Positions 48,498-62,023 of a DNA stretch of 64,000 nt are shown here, piece by piece. The first letter of the stretch is position 1, and each line of letters starts with the position of its first letter. The notes below the pieces were generated by a model. The model saw nothing but the letters and a program-made list of their open reading frames with translations, did not search any database and was not told the DNA's origin. A program made the translations under genes and the position numbers. The stretch is from Beaufortia kweichowensis. Its lineage: Eukaryota; Chordata; Actinopteri; Cypriniformes; Gastromyzontidae. The DNA lies in contig CM032807.1 of assembly GCA_019155185.1 (NCBI GenBank), positions 15,660,200 through 15,724,199 on the forward strand. The letters are read 5' to 3'.

Positions 48498-51400
48498 ATA
48501 GAATTACTACTACTAAAGCTTAAATAGCACACACACACATACACACACACATACTGGTGGATTAACCATTACCATAGAAACATGATTTTAGAATGTATTC
48601 GGGCGTGGCTCAATTGTCATAAACTTGCTCAGTACTGTAGCCTATCTATGGTGACATACGTCACACACCCGCATATATATATTTCCCCGAATTTCTCCTA
48701 TTCTTTCTATAAACATTTTTCCGTTTTGTTTACAAAGGCCGTCTGCTACTAACATTCGGCGACGTAAAGTTAAAGGTCCGACTGCCTGAGTGCCCCCCGT
48801 GCGCCTGCATGGTCCGGGTAGCGTAGCGACAACCAATGACAGACAGCTGCTGTCGCTCTCACGTGAGCGGACTTGTTCGGGCTTTACCGATTCGGTCTTT
48901 AATGTAGTTACTGTACATACAGCTAGCTTGCACGCACATTACCAACTGCACATTGATATGCGTATTTGCCTGATACTGGGATAAACTGCTTTGGCGTTGA
49001 ACGCGGCATTCACAAACACGCTAGGCCTAATTTCTAGCTGCCAGGTAAGCAAACTTGACAATGTCCCGAGCGACAAAAAGACAACAAAGCGTGCAAAATC
49101 ATCGTAATAAGATTATGTGACAACGAGTGACGCGTAAGTCTTCTTTCTTTTATTTCTCAAATTACACGGTTTAGCGATTGTAGATAGTAAACCTGGTTCT
49201 CGGGTGGACTGATTAGCGGTTGTGTAAACACGGTTTAACTGGAAATGCATTTCTTTTTCTATTTCCTTTATATATAGAGATATCATTTATCATATTCTGC
49301 TTTTTGTGACGTTGCGTTTTGGTGCGTCACAGTCGTCGCACTGTGGAACGCGGCGCTAAGGAGAGACATTCCACCAAGTCATTAATACGTCACGCGCGCG
49401 CGTGTATGCAATGTAAGAGACAAACAAAGAACCTTAAACCTACTTTAGTTATACCGTGATTCATTTTTCGTATTAGATTGCATGTTTTATTTAGATTCCT
49501 ATTGTTATATGACCTCCTATTGTTATTCTTAACTGTACATGTATTTTATTCTGTTTGTTGCTTGTTATGTCTTGTATTACTTCTATGGCTTTTACACGGT
49601 CTACATATAATTTCACTGCGAGTTGTATCACGTGTATCACAACTTTGTATGTGAAGAATACTACTTGGCCTGCGTGTCCAGACAATTGTGCCGCTTGCAA
49701 TCTTTTTATTTCTGCTTTGGTTTCTATGCTGTGTGATGAAGCGTAACCTATGGCTTTCAAAAATGTGGTGTTTTGTTACGCATGGGCATTGTGGTTTTAG
49801 TGGTCGGTAATAATTACTTTTACTATTATTCATGTGATACATTTGTTATCAATAGGTGTCTTTGTGTTATCGGCATGAGTTATGCCCATCAGTTGTATGC
49901 GTGTAGTCTACTGCTATGGTGCTTTGCACAATACATGCTAACAATTCTTTACGATTATCTTTCAGGAATTTGAATCTGCATGGCTTTTACAAAACGGGCG
50001 TGGTAAAAGACAAGGACGCGTCCTCTCGTGGAATAAAGAGACGTTCCTTCTGCAAAGGAGCATGTCAGGCCAGTTGGCGTGCACCTCGGTCCCGGCTGGA
50101 GATGCTGAGGACACCTGAGGACCTGCCTAGGTGGTTTGAAACCAAGGCCCTGGCAGACCTCAATAAGAAATATACACTAGGGAGCTTCTGGATGCTGAAT
50201 CGTTCATGGAGCCTAGGTTCAAAGCGCAGTACATCAGCGCAGGCCACGTCCCCGTGGCTTGGACCCGACTAAAGATGGTAATTCTGGAATCCGTGAGACG
50301 TACTCTAGTAATAATGATGCGCTTGATCGTTATGCTTCCACAAACACATGTTTCTATGTAATTCAACTGCACAATTAATGTGAGATTTTTTTCTCCCCAT
50401 CTGCCAGGAGAAGAGATCTCGTATAGTGAAAGCGTTCAGAAGCTCGCGGCCCTCAGGGGAAAAGGCAGACAGTTCTCCTAATTCCGCCGGCATGCCGCTA
50501 CCGACCGGCGATGATTAAGATGCATATTGCTGTTAATGCTCAGACAGCGTTTCTTTTAAGATTACCTTAAAAGTACAGTTCACATGTTTATTTTGCCTTT
50601 GGCTTTTTCCATTTACTCAAATCTATTCAGAGAGGTACAGGCAGACGTTTGTTCTCCTTTTTTTTTTTGCACCGTGTGTGTTGCGCTTCTGACTGGAGAT
50701 CATTAAGACCATATGTATCTTATATTTTTATTGATTTATTTAAAGGCTGTCTGGTAAAGTTCACAGACGGTGTTTGACAAGTTTTACACGTTTACATACG
50801 TTCATGACTTATTTGGCATCTAAAGAGTGATTTAGATATCACCACATTTCATCCTAATCCGAAAGTCTGGCCAACAGGAAAGAGCTGTACATGTTTCGTT
50901 TATCTTATCGTGTGTGTCTCTCAGACTGTACAATGATTTATTGTTTGTTGAGTAATACAGAAGCTAAAGGGCTTTAAAAGCAACAACCGCACATTAAATA
51001 ACAATGGCGATGTTTGTTAAAAACAGAATCACAATTCGATTATTTTCTTGGAAAAGAAAATTCCCTGTGTATTTTCAGATGCAATGTCTAAAATATGTTG
51101 TCAGTCACTGAAGTAATGTTCTAACAAAAGAAAGCTGTGTGTCATATGTAGGCATGGATGGCATTCATGTTTGAATCTGACAATGGATTCAACTCTTGAA
51201 CGAAATCCCTCGAATTCATGGAACTCCATGAGCCGTTAACTGTATGTTGCTGTGTTCAAATCTAATGCAATGTGTATGACTTTAGTGTTTTTGTTTTTGT
51301 TTTTGTATTAACATTAAGATATGGGAGAGAATCAGTTGATGCTAGACTTACTCAAGATTGCTGTTTTGCACTCAGTCAGGCGTGGCGTCCTGCTGGCTTG

Positions 51401-53004
51401 ACACTGGTCAACACCTTCTTTGTTCTAAAGCAGTAGCCCAGACGCTTTTCTGGAAAGAGCGAAGTGTATTGCGGTTCATTGATGTGCTTGGAAAGGAAAT
51501 TTTCAGATGCAATAAATAAATAAATAAATGACATCTTTCTGAGTTGCCTCTGTCCACCATAAGGGGTTCTAATGTGATGGAATGTATTGGGCGTGGCTCT
51601 CTTTGTTCCATGCTACATTCTTAGTGACATCACAGAATAGAATCTTTTGCACAATGTTGCAATACACTGTTCAAATGAAGATTAGATGTAAACATGTTTG
51701 TTTTGCTTAAGCCGTTTATGTGACTGCAGAAATGAAGTGAGACACAGGTGGTGTTCTTTTAAGGACATGTTTTATTTGTAAAGTACAAACTCGTCTGTCA
51801 TATAATGTGCAATTAAATCACAGGCTTTGATAAGCTCAACCTTTTCTGTATAAACAGCAACTGATTTCATGTAGAAATGTTCCTAAATGTAGACGGTAGA
51901 AACGGTACTAAATGTAAGTGTAGAAATGTTTTTACATTTTCAAAAACAGTGCTATTCAAAAGTGCAACAGTTCAATTCAGATCAAAGTGGCCAAAATAAC
52001 ATTTCAAAGTTAAATAGGCAAAATCATAGCAGAAGGCATTTTTAGGGTACTTTATTGTTCTGCACACACCCTGGCTACATATCACTGGCTATGTGTCATA
52101 TTCATGTGTATATAAAGTGCTTAACCATTGTATTAGAGCACTCGTCATAATAAAAAGAAAACACAAACAGTAATCGGTCAAAAACTTGTCTAAAAAACAT
52201 TTTTTTTTTATTGTTGTGTTCATTGGGCAAATAGCAAATGAAAACCACGAAATAGTCTGTATTAGCATTTTGTTATACCCAGATTTTAGCTGGCACATTC
52301 AGCTTCTCTCAGAAGTCAGGAATTAAGGACTGCAAGTACGCTACCAGTCAAAGGCTTTCATACAATTGATAGAAGTGTTTCTCATGATCTTCAAAATTTT
52401 TTTATCTGAAGGTGTACATTTCAATGTTTGAACTGAATGTCATAGACAAAAATGTACTTCTGCCAACATATTCTTTTTTCTTTTGCATTTGAAAACTAAA
52501 ATCGTATTTTCAAAAAAAAAAAAAAAAAAAAACATTTGAAATGGATTACTAGGACCAAATAATGAATAAAAAGCCACCAATAAGAGTCCAGCAAAGATGG
52601 AAATTCCTTCAGTGCTGTTTAAAAAGCTTCCTCAAGAAACTGGATGATAAGAGAGTAAGACTGTACAAATTCCAGTCAAAGGGTGGCTACTTTTGAGGAT
52701 GCTGAAATAAAACCTGGTGTTTATTTGTTTTGGATGTTGGACTTAACATAATTCCCGCAGTTTTAATTGTGTTATTTCATGGTTTTGAGGAGTTTGCTAC
52801 TGATATTCTAAAATGTGTGTGAGGGGGGACTAAACAACAGTGAGTAAGTGTTTGTAAACCTTTGCTTGGTAGTGTAAATAACTGTAACTGGGCATGTGAA
52901 TAAAAAACAATAGTAATGTGCTTTACTATTTCTTATTTTGCCTGTCGTGTTAAAACAGCACCATTTAACAATTCGCCGATAACAGCAGCCATTCGATTTA
53001 AGCA
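48498..53004 (+). repeat. Array unit 7 (4507 bp)
   Basis: Candidate exon 2 spans 49966-50277 (ATG 49980) and exon 3 50408-50481. One base is missing near AAACGGGCG, so the ATG frame stops at once, while the downstream frame and exon 3 are open. Its 5' end shares the compound CA tract and the GTAGCCTATC insertion with unit 4. It has GAGCGAAGTG (about 51457), a one-base deletion shared with units 8 and 9. The first E-box is lost (CCCCCCGTGCGCC). Confidence 0.9.
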
Positions 53005-56000
53005 ATAGAATTACTACTGACTTACATAGCTTAAATACACACACACACACATACTGGTGGATTAACCATTACCATAGAAACATGATTTTAGAATGTATTC
53101 GGGCGTGGCTCAATTGTCATAAACTTGCTCAGTACTGTATCTATGGTGATATACGTCACACACACATATATATATATATATATTTCCCGAATTTCTCCTA
53201 TTCTTTCTATAAACATTTTTCCGTTTTGTTTACAAAGGCCGTCTGCTACTAACATTCGGCGACGTAAAGTTAAAGGTCCGACTGCCTGAGTGCCTCCCAC
53301 GTGCGCCTGCATGGTCCGGGTAACGTAGCGACAACCAATGACAGACAGCTGTCGCGCTCTCACGTGAGCGGACTTGTTCGGGCTTTACCGATTCGGTCTT
53401 TAATGTAGTTACTGTACATACAGCTAGCTTGCACGCACATTACCAACTGCACATTGATATGCGTATTTGCCTGATACTGGGATAAACTGCTTTGGCGTTG
53501 AAGCGGCATTCACAAACACGCTAGGCCTAATTTCTAGCTGCCAGGTAAGCAAACTTGACAATGTCCCGAGCGACAAAAAAAGACAACAAAGCGTGCAAAA
53601 TCATCGTAATAAGATTATGTGACAACGAGTGACGCGTAAGTCTTCTTTCTTTTATTTCTCAAGCGCACACGGTTTCGCGATTGTAGATAGTAAACCTGGT
53701 TCTCGGGTGGACTGATTAGCGGTTGTGTAAACACGGTTTAACTGGAAATGCATTTCTTTTTCTATTTCCTTTTATATATAGAGATATCATTTATCATATT
53801 CTGCTTTTGTGGCGTTGCGTTTCGGTGCGTCACAGTCGCACTAATGGACGCGCGGCGCTAAGGAGAGACATTCCACCAAGTCATTAATACGTCACGCCGC
53901 GCGCGCGTGTGTATGCAATGTAAGAGACAAACAAAGAACCTTAAACCTACTTTAGTTATACCGTGATTCATTTTCGTATTAGATTGCATGTTTTATTTAG
54001 ATTCCTATTGTTATATGACCTCCTATTGTTATTCTTAACTGTACATGTATTTTATTCTGTTTGTTGCTTGTTATGTCTTGTATTACTTCTATGGCTTTTA
54101 CACGGTCTACATATAATTTCACTGCGAGTTGTATCACGTGTATCACAACTTTGTATGTGAAGAATACTACTTGGCCTGCGTGTCCAGACAATTGTGCCGC
54201 TTGCAATCTTTTTATTTCTGCTTTGGTTTCTATGCTGTGTGATGAAAGCGTAACCTATGGCTTTCAAAAATGTGGTGTTTTTGTTACGCATGGGCATTGT
54301 GGTTTTAGTGGTCGGTAATAATTACTTTTACTATTATTCATGTGATACATTTGTTATCAATAGGTGTCTTTGTGTTATCGGCATGAGTTATGCCCATCAG
54401 TTGTGCGTGTAGTCTACTGCTATGGTGCTTTGCACAATACATGCTAACAATTCTTTACGATTATCTTTCAGGAATTTGAATCTGCATGGCTTTTACAAAA
54501 GCGGTAGCGTGGTAAAAGACAAGGACGCGTCCTCTCGTGGAATAAAAGAGGCGTTCCTTCTGCAAAGGAGCATGTCAGGCCAGTTGGCGTGCACCTCGGT
54601 CCCGGCTGGAGATGCTGAGGACACCTGAGGACCTGCCTAGGTGGTTTGAAACCAAGGCCCTGGCAGACCTCAATAAGAAATATACACTAGGGAGCTTCTG
54701 GATGCTGAATCGTTCATGGAGCCTAGGTTCAAAAGCGCAGTACATCAGCGCAGGCACGCCCGTCCCGTGGCTTGGACCCGACTAAAGATGGTAATTCTGG
54801 AATCCGTGAGGCGTACTCTAGTAATAATGATGCGCTTGATCGTTATGCTTCCACAAACACATGTTTCTATGTAATTCAACTGCACAATTAATGTGAGATT
54901 TTTTTCCCCTGCCAGGAGAAGAGATCTCGTATAGTGAAAGCGTTCAGAAGCTCGCTGACCCTCAGGGAAAAAGGCAGACAGTTCTCCTAATTCGCCCGGC
55001 ATGCCGCTACCGACCGGCGATGATTAAGATGCATATTGCTGTTAATGCTCAGACAGCGTTTCTTTTAAGATTACCTTAAAAGTACAGTTCACATGTTTAT
55101 TTTGCCTTTGGCTTTTTCCATTTACTCAAATCTATTCAGAGAGGTACAGGCAGACGTTTGTTCTCCTTGATTTTTTTTTGCACCGTGTGTGTTGCGCTTC
55201 TGACTGGAGATCATTAAGACCATATGTATCTTATATTTTTATTGATTTATTTAAAGGCTGTCTGGTAAAGTTCACAGACGGTGTTTGACAAGTTTTACAC
55301 GTTTACATACGTTCATGACTTATTTGGCATCTAAAGAGTGATTTAGATATCACCACATTTCATCCTAATCCGAAAGTCTGGCCAACAGGAAAGAAGCTGT
55401 ACATGTTTCGTTTATCTTATCGTGTGTGTCTCTCAGACTGTACAATGATTTATTGTTTGTTGAGTAATACAGAAGCTAAAGGGCTTTAAAAGCAACAACC
55501 GCACATTAAATAACAATGGCGATGTTTGTTAAAAACAGAATCACAATTCGATTATTTTCTTGGAAAAGAAAATTCCCTGTGTATTTTCAGATGCAATGTC
55601 TAAAATATGTTGTCAGTCACTGAAGTAATGTTCTAACAAAAGAAAGCTGTGTGTCATATGTAGGCATGGATGGCATTCATGTTTGAATCTGACAATGGAT
55701 TCAACTGCGAACGAAATCCCTCGGAATTCATGGAACTCCATGAGCCGTTAACTGTATGTTGCTGTGTTCAAATCTAATGCAATGTGTATGACTTTAGTGT
55801 TTTTTGTTTTTTTTTTGTATTAACATTAAGATATGGGAGAGAATCAGTTGATGCTAGACTTACTCAAGATTGCTGTTTTGCACTCAGTCAGGCGTGGACG
55901 TCCTGCTGGCTTGACACTGGTCAACACCTTCTTTGTTCTAAAGCAGTAGCCCAGACGCTTTTCTGGAAAGAGCGAAGTGTATTGCGGTTCATTGATGTGC

Positions 56001-57520
56001 TTGGAAAGGAAATTTTCAGATGCAATAAATAAATAAATAAATGACATCTTTCTGAGTTGCCTCTGTCCACCATAAGGGGTTCTAATGTGATGGAATGTAT
56101 TGGGCGTGGCTCTCTTTGTTCCATGCTACATTCTTAGTGACATCACAGAATAGAATCTTTTGCACAATGTTGCAATACACTGTTCAAATGAAGAAGATTA
56201 GATGTAAACATGTTTGTTTTGCTTAAGCCGTTTATGTGACTGCAGAAATGAAGTGAGACACAGGTGGTGTTCTTTTAAGGACATGTTTTATTTGTAAAGT
56301 ACAAACTCGTCTGTCATATAATGTGCAATTAAATCACAGGCTTTGATAAGCTCAACCTTTTCTGTATAAACAGCAACTGATTTCATGTAGAAATGTTCCT
56401 AAATGTAGGCGGTAGAAGCGGTACTAAATGTAAGTGTAGAAATGTTTTTACATTTTCAAAAACAGTGCTATTCAAAAGTGCAACAGTTCAATTCAGATCA
56501 AAGTGGCCAAAATAACATTTCAAAGTTAAATAGGCAAAATCATAGCAGAAGGCATTTTTAGGGTACTTTATTGTTCTGCACACACCCTGGCTACATATCA
56601 CTGGCTATGTGTCATATTCATGTGTATATAAAGTGCTTAACCATTGTATTAGAGCACACTCGTCATAATAAAAAGAAAACACAAACAGTAATCGGTCAAA
56701 AACTTGTCTAAAACAACATTTTTTTTATTGTTGTGTTCATTGGGCAAATAGCAAATGAAAACCACGAAATAGTCTGTATTAGCATTTTGTTATACCCAGA
56801 TTTTAGCTGGCACATTCAGCTTCTCTCAGAAGTCAGGAATTAAGGACTGCAAGTACGCTACCAGTCAAAGGCTTTCATACAATTGATAGAAGTGTTTCTC
56901 ATGATCTTCAAAATTTTTTTTTTTATCTGAAGGTGTACATTTCAATGTTTGAACTGAATGTCATAGACAAAAATGTACTTCTGCCAACATATTCTTTTTC
57001 TTTTGCATTTGAAAACTAAAATCGTATTTCAAAAAAAAAAAAAAAACAAAAACATTTGAAATGGATTACTAGGACCAAATAATGAATAAAAAGCCACCAA
57101 TAAGAGTCCAGCAAAGATGGAAATTCCTTCAGTGCTGTTTAAAAGCTTCCTCAAGAAACTGGATGATAAGAGAGTAAGACTGTACAAATTCCAGTCAAAG
57201 GGTGGCTACTTTTGAGGATGCTGAAATAAAACCTGGTGTTTATTTGTTTTGGATGTTGGACTTAACATAATTCCCGCAGTTTTAATTGTGTTATTTCATG
57301 GTTTTGAGGAGTTTGCTACTGATATTCTAAAATGTGTGTGAGGGGGGACTAAACAACAGTGAGTAAGTGTTTGTAAACCTTTGCTTGGTAGTGTAAATAA
57401 CTGTAACTGGGCATGTGAATAAAAAACAATAATGTGCTTTACTATTTCTTATTTTGCCTGTCGTGTTAAAACAGCACCATTTAACAATTCGCCGATAACA
57501 GCAGCCATTCGATTTAAGCA
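53005..57520 (+). repeat. Array unit 8 (4516 bp)
   Basis: Candidate exon 2 spans 54472-54790 (ATG 54486) and exon 3 54916-54990. Insertions near AAAAGCGGTAGCG and AATAAAAGAG shift the frame, and exon 3 is one base long. The 5' end carries an altered segment CTTACATAGCTTAAATACAC and a long TA run (about 53164-53182). The CpG block is expanded (CACGCCGCGCGCGCG). Confidence 0.9.
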
Positions 57521-60500
57521 ATAGAATTACTACTGAGCTTAAATAGCACACACACACACACACACACACACATACTGGTGGATTAACCATTACCATAGAA
57601 ACATGATTTTAGAATGTATTCGGGCGTGGCTCAATTGTCATAAACTTGCTCAGTACTGTATCTATGGTGATATACGTCACACACCCGCATATATATATAT
57701 TTCCCCGAATTTCTCCTATTCTTTTTTATACTTCTATAAACATTTTTCCGTTTTGTTTACAAAGGCCGTCTGCTACTAACATTCGGCGACGTAAAGTTAA
57801 AGGTCCGACTGCCTGAGTGCCTCCCACGTGCGCCTGCATGGTCCGGGTAACGTAGCGACAACCAATGACAGACAGCTGTCGCTCTCACGTGAGCGGACTT
57901 GTTCGGGCTTTACCGATTCGGTCTTTAATGTAGTTACTGTACATACAGCTAGCTTGCACGCACATTACCAACTGCACATTGATATGCGTATTTGCCTGAT
58001 ACTGGGATAAACTGCTTTGGCGTTGAACGCGGCATTCACAAACACGCTAGGCCTAATTTCTAGCTGCCAGGTAAGCAAACTTGACAATGTCCCGAGCGAC
58101 AAAAAGACAACAAAGCGTGCAAAATCATCGTAATAAGATTATGTGACAACGAGTGACGCGTAAGTCTTCTTTCTTTTATTTCTCAAGCGCACACGGTTTC
58201 GCGATTGTAGATAGTAAACCTGGTTCTCGGGTGGACTGATTAGCGGTTGTGTAAACACGGTTTAACTGGAAATGCATTTCTTTTTCTATTTCCTTTATAT
58301 ATAGAGATATCATTTATCATATTCTGCTTTTGTGACGTTGCGTTTGGTGCGTCACAGTCGCACTGTGAACGCGGCGCTAAGGAGAGACATTCCACCAAGT
58401 CATTAATCACGCACGCGCGTGTATGCAATGTAAGAGACAAACAAAGAACCTTAAACCTACTTTAGTTATACCGTGATTCATTTTCGTATTAGATTGCATG
58501 TTTTATTTAGATTCCTATTGTTATATGACCTCCTATTGTTATTCTTAACTGTACATGTATTTTATTCTGTTTGTTGCTTGTTATGTCTTGTATTACTTCT
58601 ATGGCTTTTACACGGTCTACATATAATTTCACTGCGAGTTGTATCACGTGTATCACAACTTTGTATGTGAAGAATACTACTTGGCCTGCGTGTCCAGACA
58701 ATTGTGCCGCTTGCAATCTTTTTATTTCTGCTTTGGTTTCTATGCTGTGTGATGAAAGCGTAACCTATGGCTTTCCAAAAATGTGGTGTTTTTGTTACGC
58801 ATGGGCATTGTGGTTTTAGTGGTCGGTAATAATTACTTTTACTATTATTCATGTGATACATTTGTTATCAATAGGTGTCTTTGTGTTATCGGCATGAGTT
58901 ATGCCCATCAGTTATGCGTGTAGTCTACTGCTATGGTGCTTTGCACAATACATGCTAACAATTCTTTACGATTATCTTTCAGGAATTTGAATCTGCATGG
59001 CTTTTTTACAAAAAAGTGGCGTGGTAAAAGACAAGGGGCCGCCTCCTCGTGGAATAAAGAGACGTTCCTTCTGCAAAGGAGCATGTCAGGCCAGTTGGCG
59101 TGCACCTCGGTCCGGCTGGAGATGCTGAGGACACCTGAGGACCTGCCTAGGTGGTTTGAAACCAAGGCCCTGGCAGACCTCAATAAGAAATATACACTAG
59201 GGAGCTTCTGGATGCTGAATCGTTCATGGAGCCTAGGTTCAAAGCGCAGTACATCAGCGCAGGCCACGTCCCCGTGGCTTGGACCCGACTAAAGATGGTA
59301 ATTCTGGAATCCGTGAGACGTACTCTAGTAATAATGATGCGCTTGATCGTTATGCTTCCACAAACACATGTTTCTATGTAATTCAACTGCACAATTAATG
59401 TGAGATTTTTTTCTCCCCATCTGCCAGGAGAAGAGATCTCGTATAGTGAAAGCGTTCAGAAGCTCGCGGCCCTCAGGGGAAAAGGCAGACAGTTCTCCTA
59501 ATTCCGCCGGCATGCCGCTACCGACCGGCGATGATTAAGATGCATATTGCTGTTAATGCTCAGACAGCGTTTCTTTTAAGATTACCTTAAAAGTACAGTT
59601 CACATGTTTATTTTGCCTTTGGCTTTTTCCATTGACTCAAATCTATTCAGAGAGGTACAGGCAGACGTTTGTTCTCCTTGATTTGTTTTTGCACCGTGTG
59701 TGTTGCGCTTCTGACTGGAGATCATTAAGACCATATGTATCTTATATTTTTATTGATTTATTTAAAGGCTGTCTGGTAAAGTTCACAGACGGTGTTTGAC
59801 AAGTTTTACACGTTTACATACGTTCATGACTTATTTGGCATCTAAAGAGTGATTTAGATATCACCACATTTCATCCTAATCCGAAAGTCTGGCCAACAGG
59901 AAAGAGCGCTGTACATGTTTCGTTTATCTTATCGTGTGTGTGTCTCTCAGACTGTACAATGATTTATTGTTTGTTGAGTAATACAGAAGCTAAAGGGCTT
60001 TAAAAGCAACAACCGCACATTAAATAACAATGGCGATGTTTGTTAAAAACAGAATCACAATTCGATTATTTTCTTGGAAAAGAAAATTCCCTGTGTATTT
60101 TCAGATGCAATGTCTAAAATATGTTGTCAGTCACTGAAGTAATGTTCTAACAAAAGAAAGCTGTGTGTCATATGTAGGCATGGATGGCATTCATGTTTGA
60201 ATCTGACAATGGATTCAACTCTGAACGAAATCCCTCGAATTCATGGAACTCCATGAGCCGTTAACTGTATGTTGCTGTGTTCAAATCTAATGCAATGTGT
60301 ATGACTTTAGTGTTTTTGTTTTTGTTTTTTTTGTATTAACATTAAGATATGGGAGAGAATCAGTTGATGCTAGACTTACTCAAGATTGCTGTTTTGCACT
60401 CAGTCAGGCGTGACGTCCTGCTGGCTTGACACTGGTCAACACCTTCTTTGTTCTAAAGCAGTAGCCCAGACGCTTTTCTGGAAAGAGCGAAGTGTATTGC

Positions 60501-62023
60501 GGTTCATTGATGTGCTTGGAAAGGAAATTTTCAGATGCAATAAATAAATAAATAAATGACATCTTTCTGAGTTGCCTCTGTCCACCATAAGGGGTTCTAA
60601 TGTGATGGAATGTATTGGGCGTGGCTCTCTTTGTTCCATGCTACATTCTTAGTGACATCACAGAATAGAATCTTTTGCACAATGTTGCAATACACTGTTC
60701 AAATGAAGATTAGATGTAAACATGTTTGTTTTGCTTAAGCCGTTTATGTGACTGCAGAAATGAAGTGAGACACAGGTGGTGTTCTTTTAAGGACATGTTT
60801 TATTTGTAAAGTACAAACTCGTCTGTCATATAATGTGCAATTAAATCACAGGCTTTGATAAGCTCAACCTTTTCTGTATAAACAGCAACTGATTTCATGT
60901 AGAAATGTTCCTAAATGTAGACGGTAGAAACGGTACTAAATGTAAGTGTAGAAATGTTTTTTACATTTTCAAAAACAGTGCTATTCAAAAGTGCAACAGT
61001 TCAATTCAGATCAAAGTGGCCAAAATAACATTTCAAAGTTAAATAGGCAAAATCATAGCAGAAGGCATTTTTAGGGTACTTTATTGTTCTGCACACACCC
61101 TGGCTACATATCACTGGCTATGTGTCATATTCATGTGTATATAAAGTGCTTAACCATTGTATTAGAGCACTCGTCATAATAAAAAGAAAACACAAACCGT
61201 AATCGGTCAAAAACTTGTCTAAAACAACATTTTTTATTGTTGTGTTCATTGGGCAAATAGCAAATGAAAACCACGAAATAGTCTGTATTCGCATTTTGTT
61301 ATACCCAGATTTTAGCTGGCACATTCAGCTTCTCTCAGAAGTCAGGAATTAAGGACTGCAAGTACGCTACCAGTCAAAGGCTTTCATACAATTGATAGAA
61401 GTGTTTCTCATGATCTTCAAAATTTTTTTTTCTGAAGGTGTACATTTCAATGTTTGAACTGAATGTCATAGACAAAAATGTACTTCTGCCAACATATTCT
61501 TTTTCTTTTGCATTTGAAAACTAAAATCGTATTTCAAAAAAAAAAAAAAAAAAACATTTGAAATGGATTACTAGGACCAAATAATGAATAAAAAGCCACC
61601 AATAAGAGTCCAGCAAAGATGGAAATTCCTTCAGTGCTGTTTAAAAAGCTTCCTCAAGAAACTGGATGATAAGAGAGTAAGACTGTACAAATTCCAGTCA
61701 AAGGGTGGCTACTTTTGAGGATGCTGAAATAAAACCTGGTGTTTATTTGTTTTGGATGTTGGACGCAACATAATTCCCGCAGTTTTAATTGTGTTATTTC
61801 ATGGTTTTGAGGAGTTTGCTACTGATATTCTAAAATGTGTGTGAGGGGGGACTAAACAACAGTGAGTAAGTGTTTGTAAACCTTTGCTTGGTAGTGTAAA
61901 TAACTGTAACTGGGCATGTGAATAAAAAACAATAATGTGCTTTACTATTTCTTATTTTGCCTGTCGTGTTAAAACAGCACCATTTAACAATTCGCCGATA
62001 ACAGCAGCCATTCGATTTAAGCA
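57521..62023 (+). repeat. Array unit 9 (4503 bp)
   Basis: Candidate exon 2 spans 58983-59297 (ATG 58997) and exon 3 59428-59501. The head is three bases longer but in frame (MAFLQKSGVVKDKG). A missing C at CGGTCCGG then breaks it. Exon 3 is open. It has a long CA tract (57547-57571) and the GAGCGAAGTG deletion shared with units 7 and 8. Confidence 0.9.
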
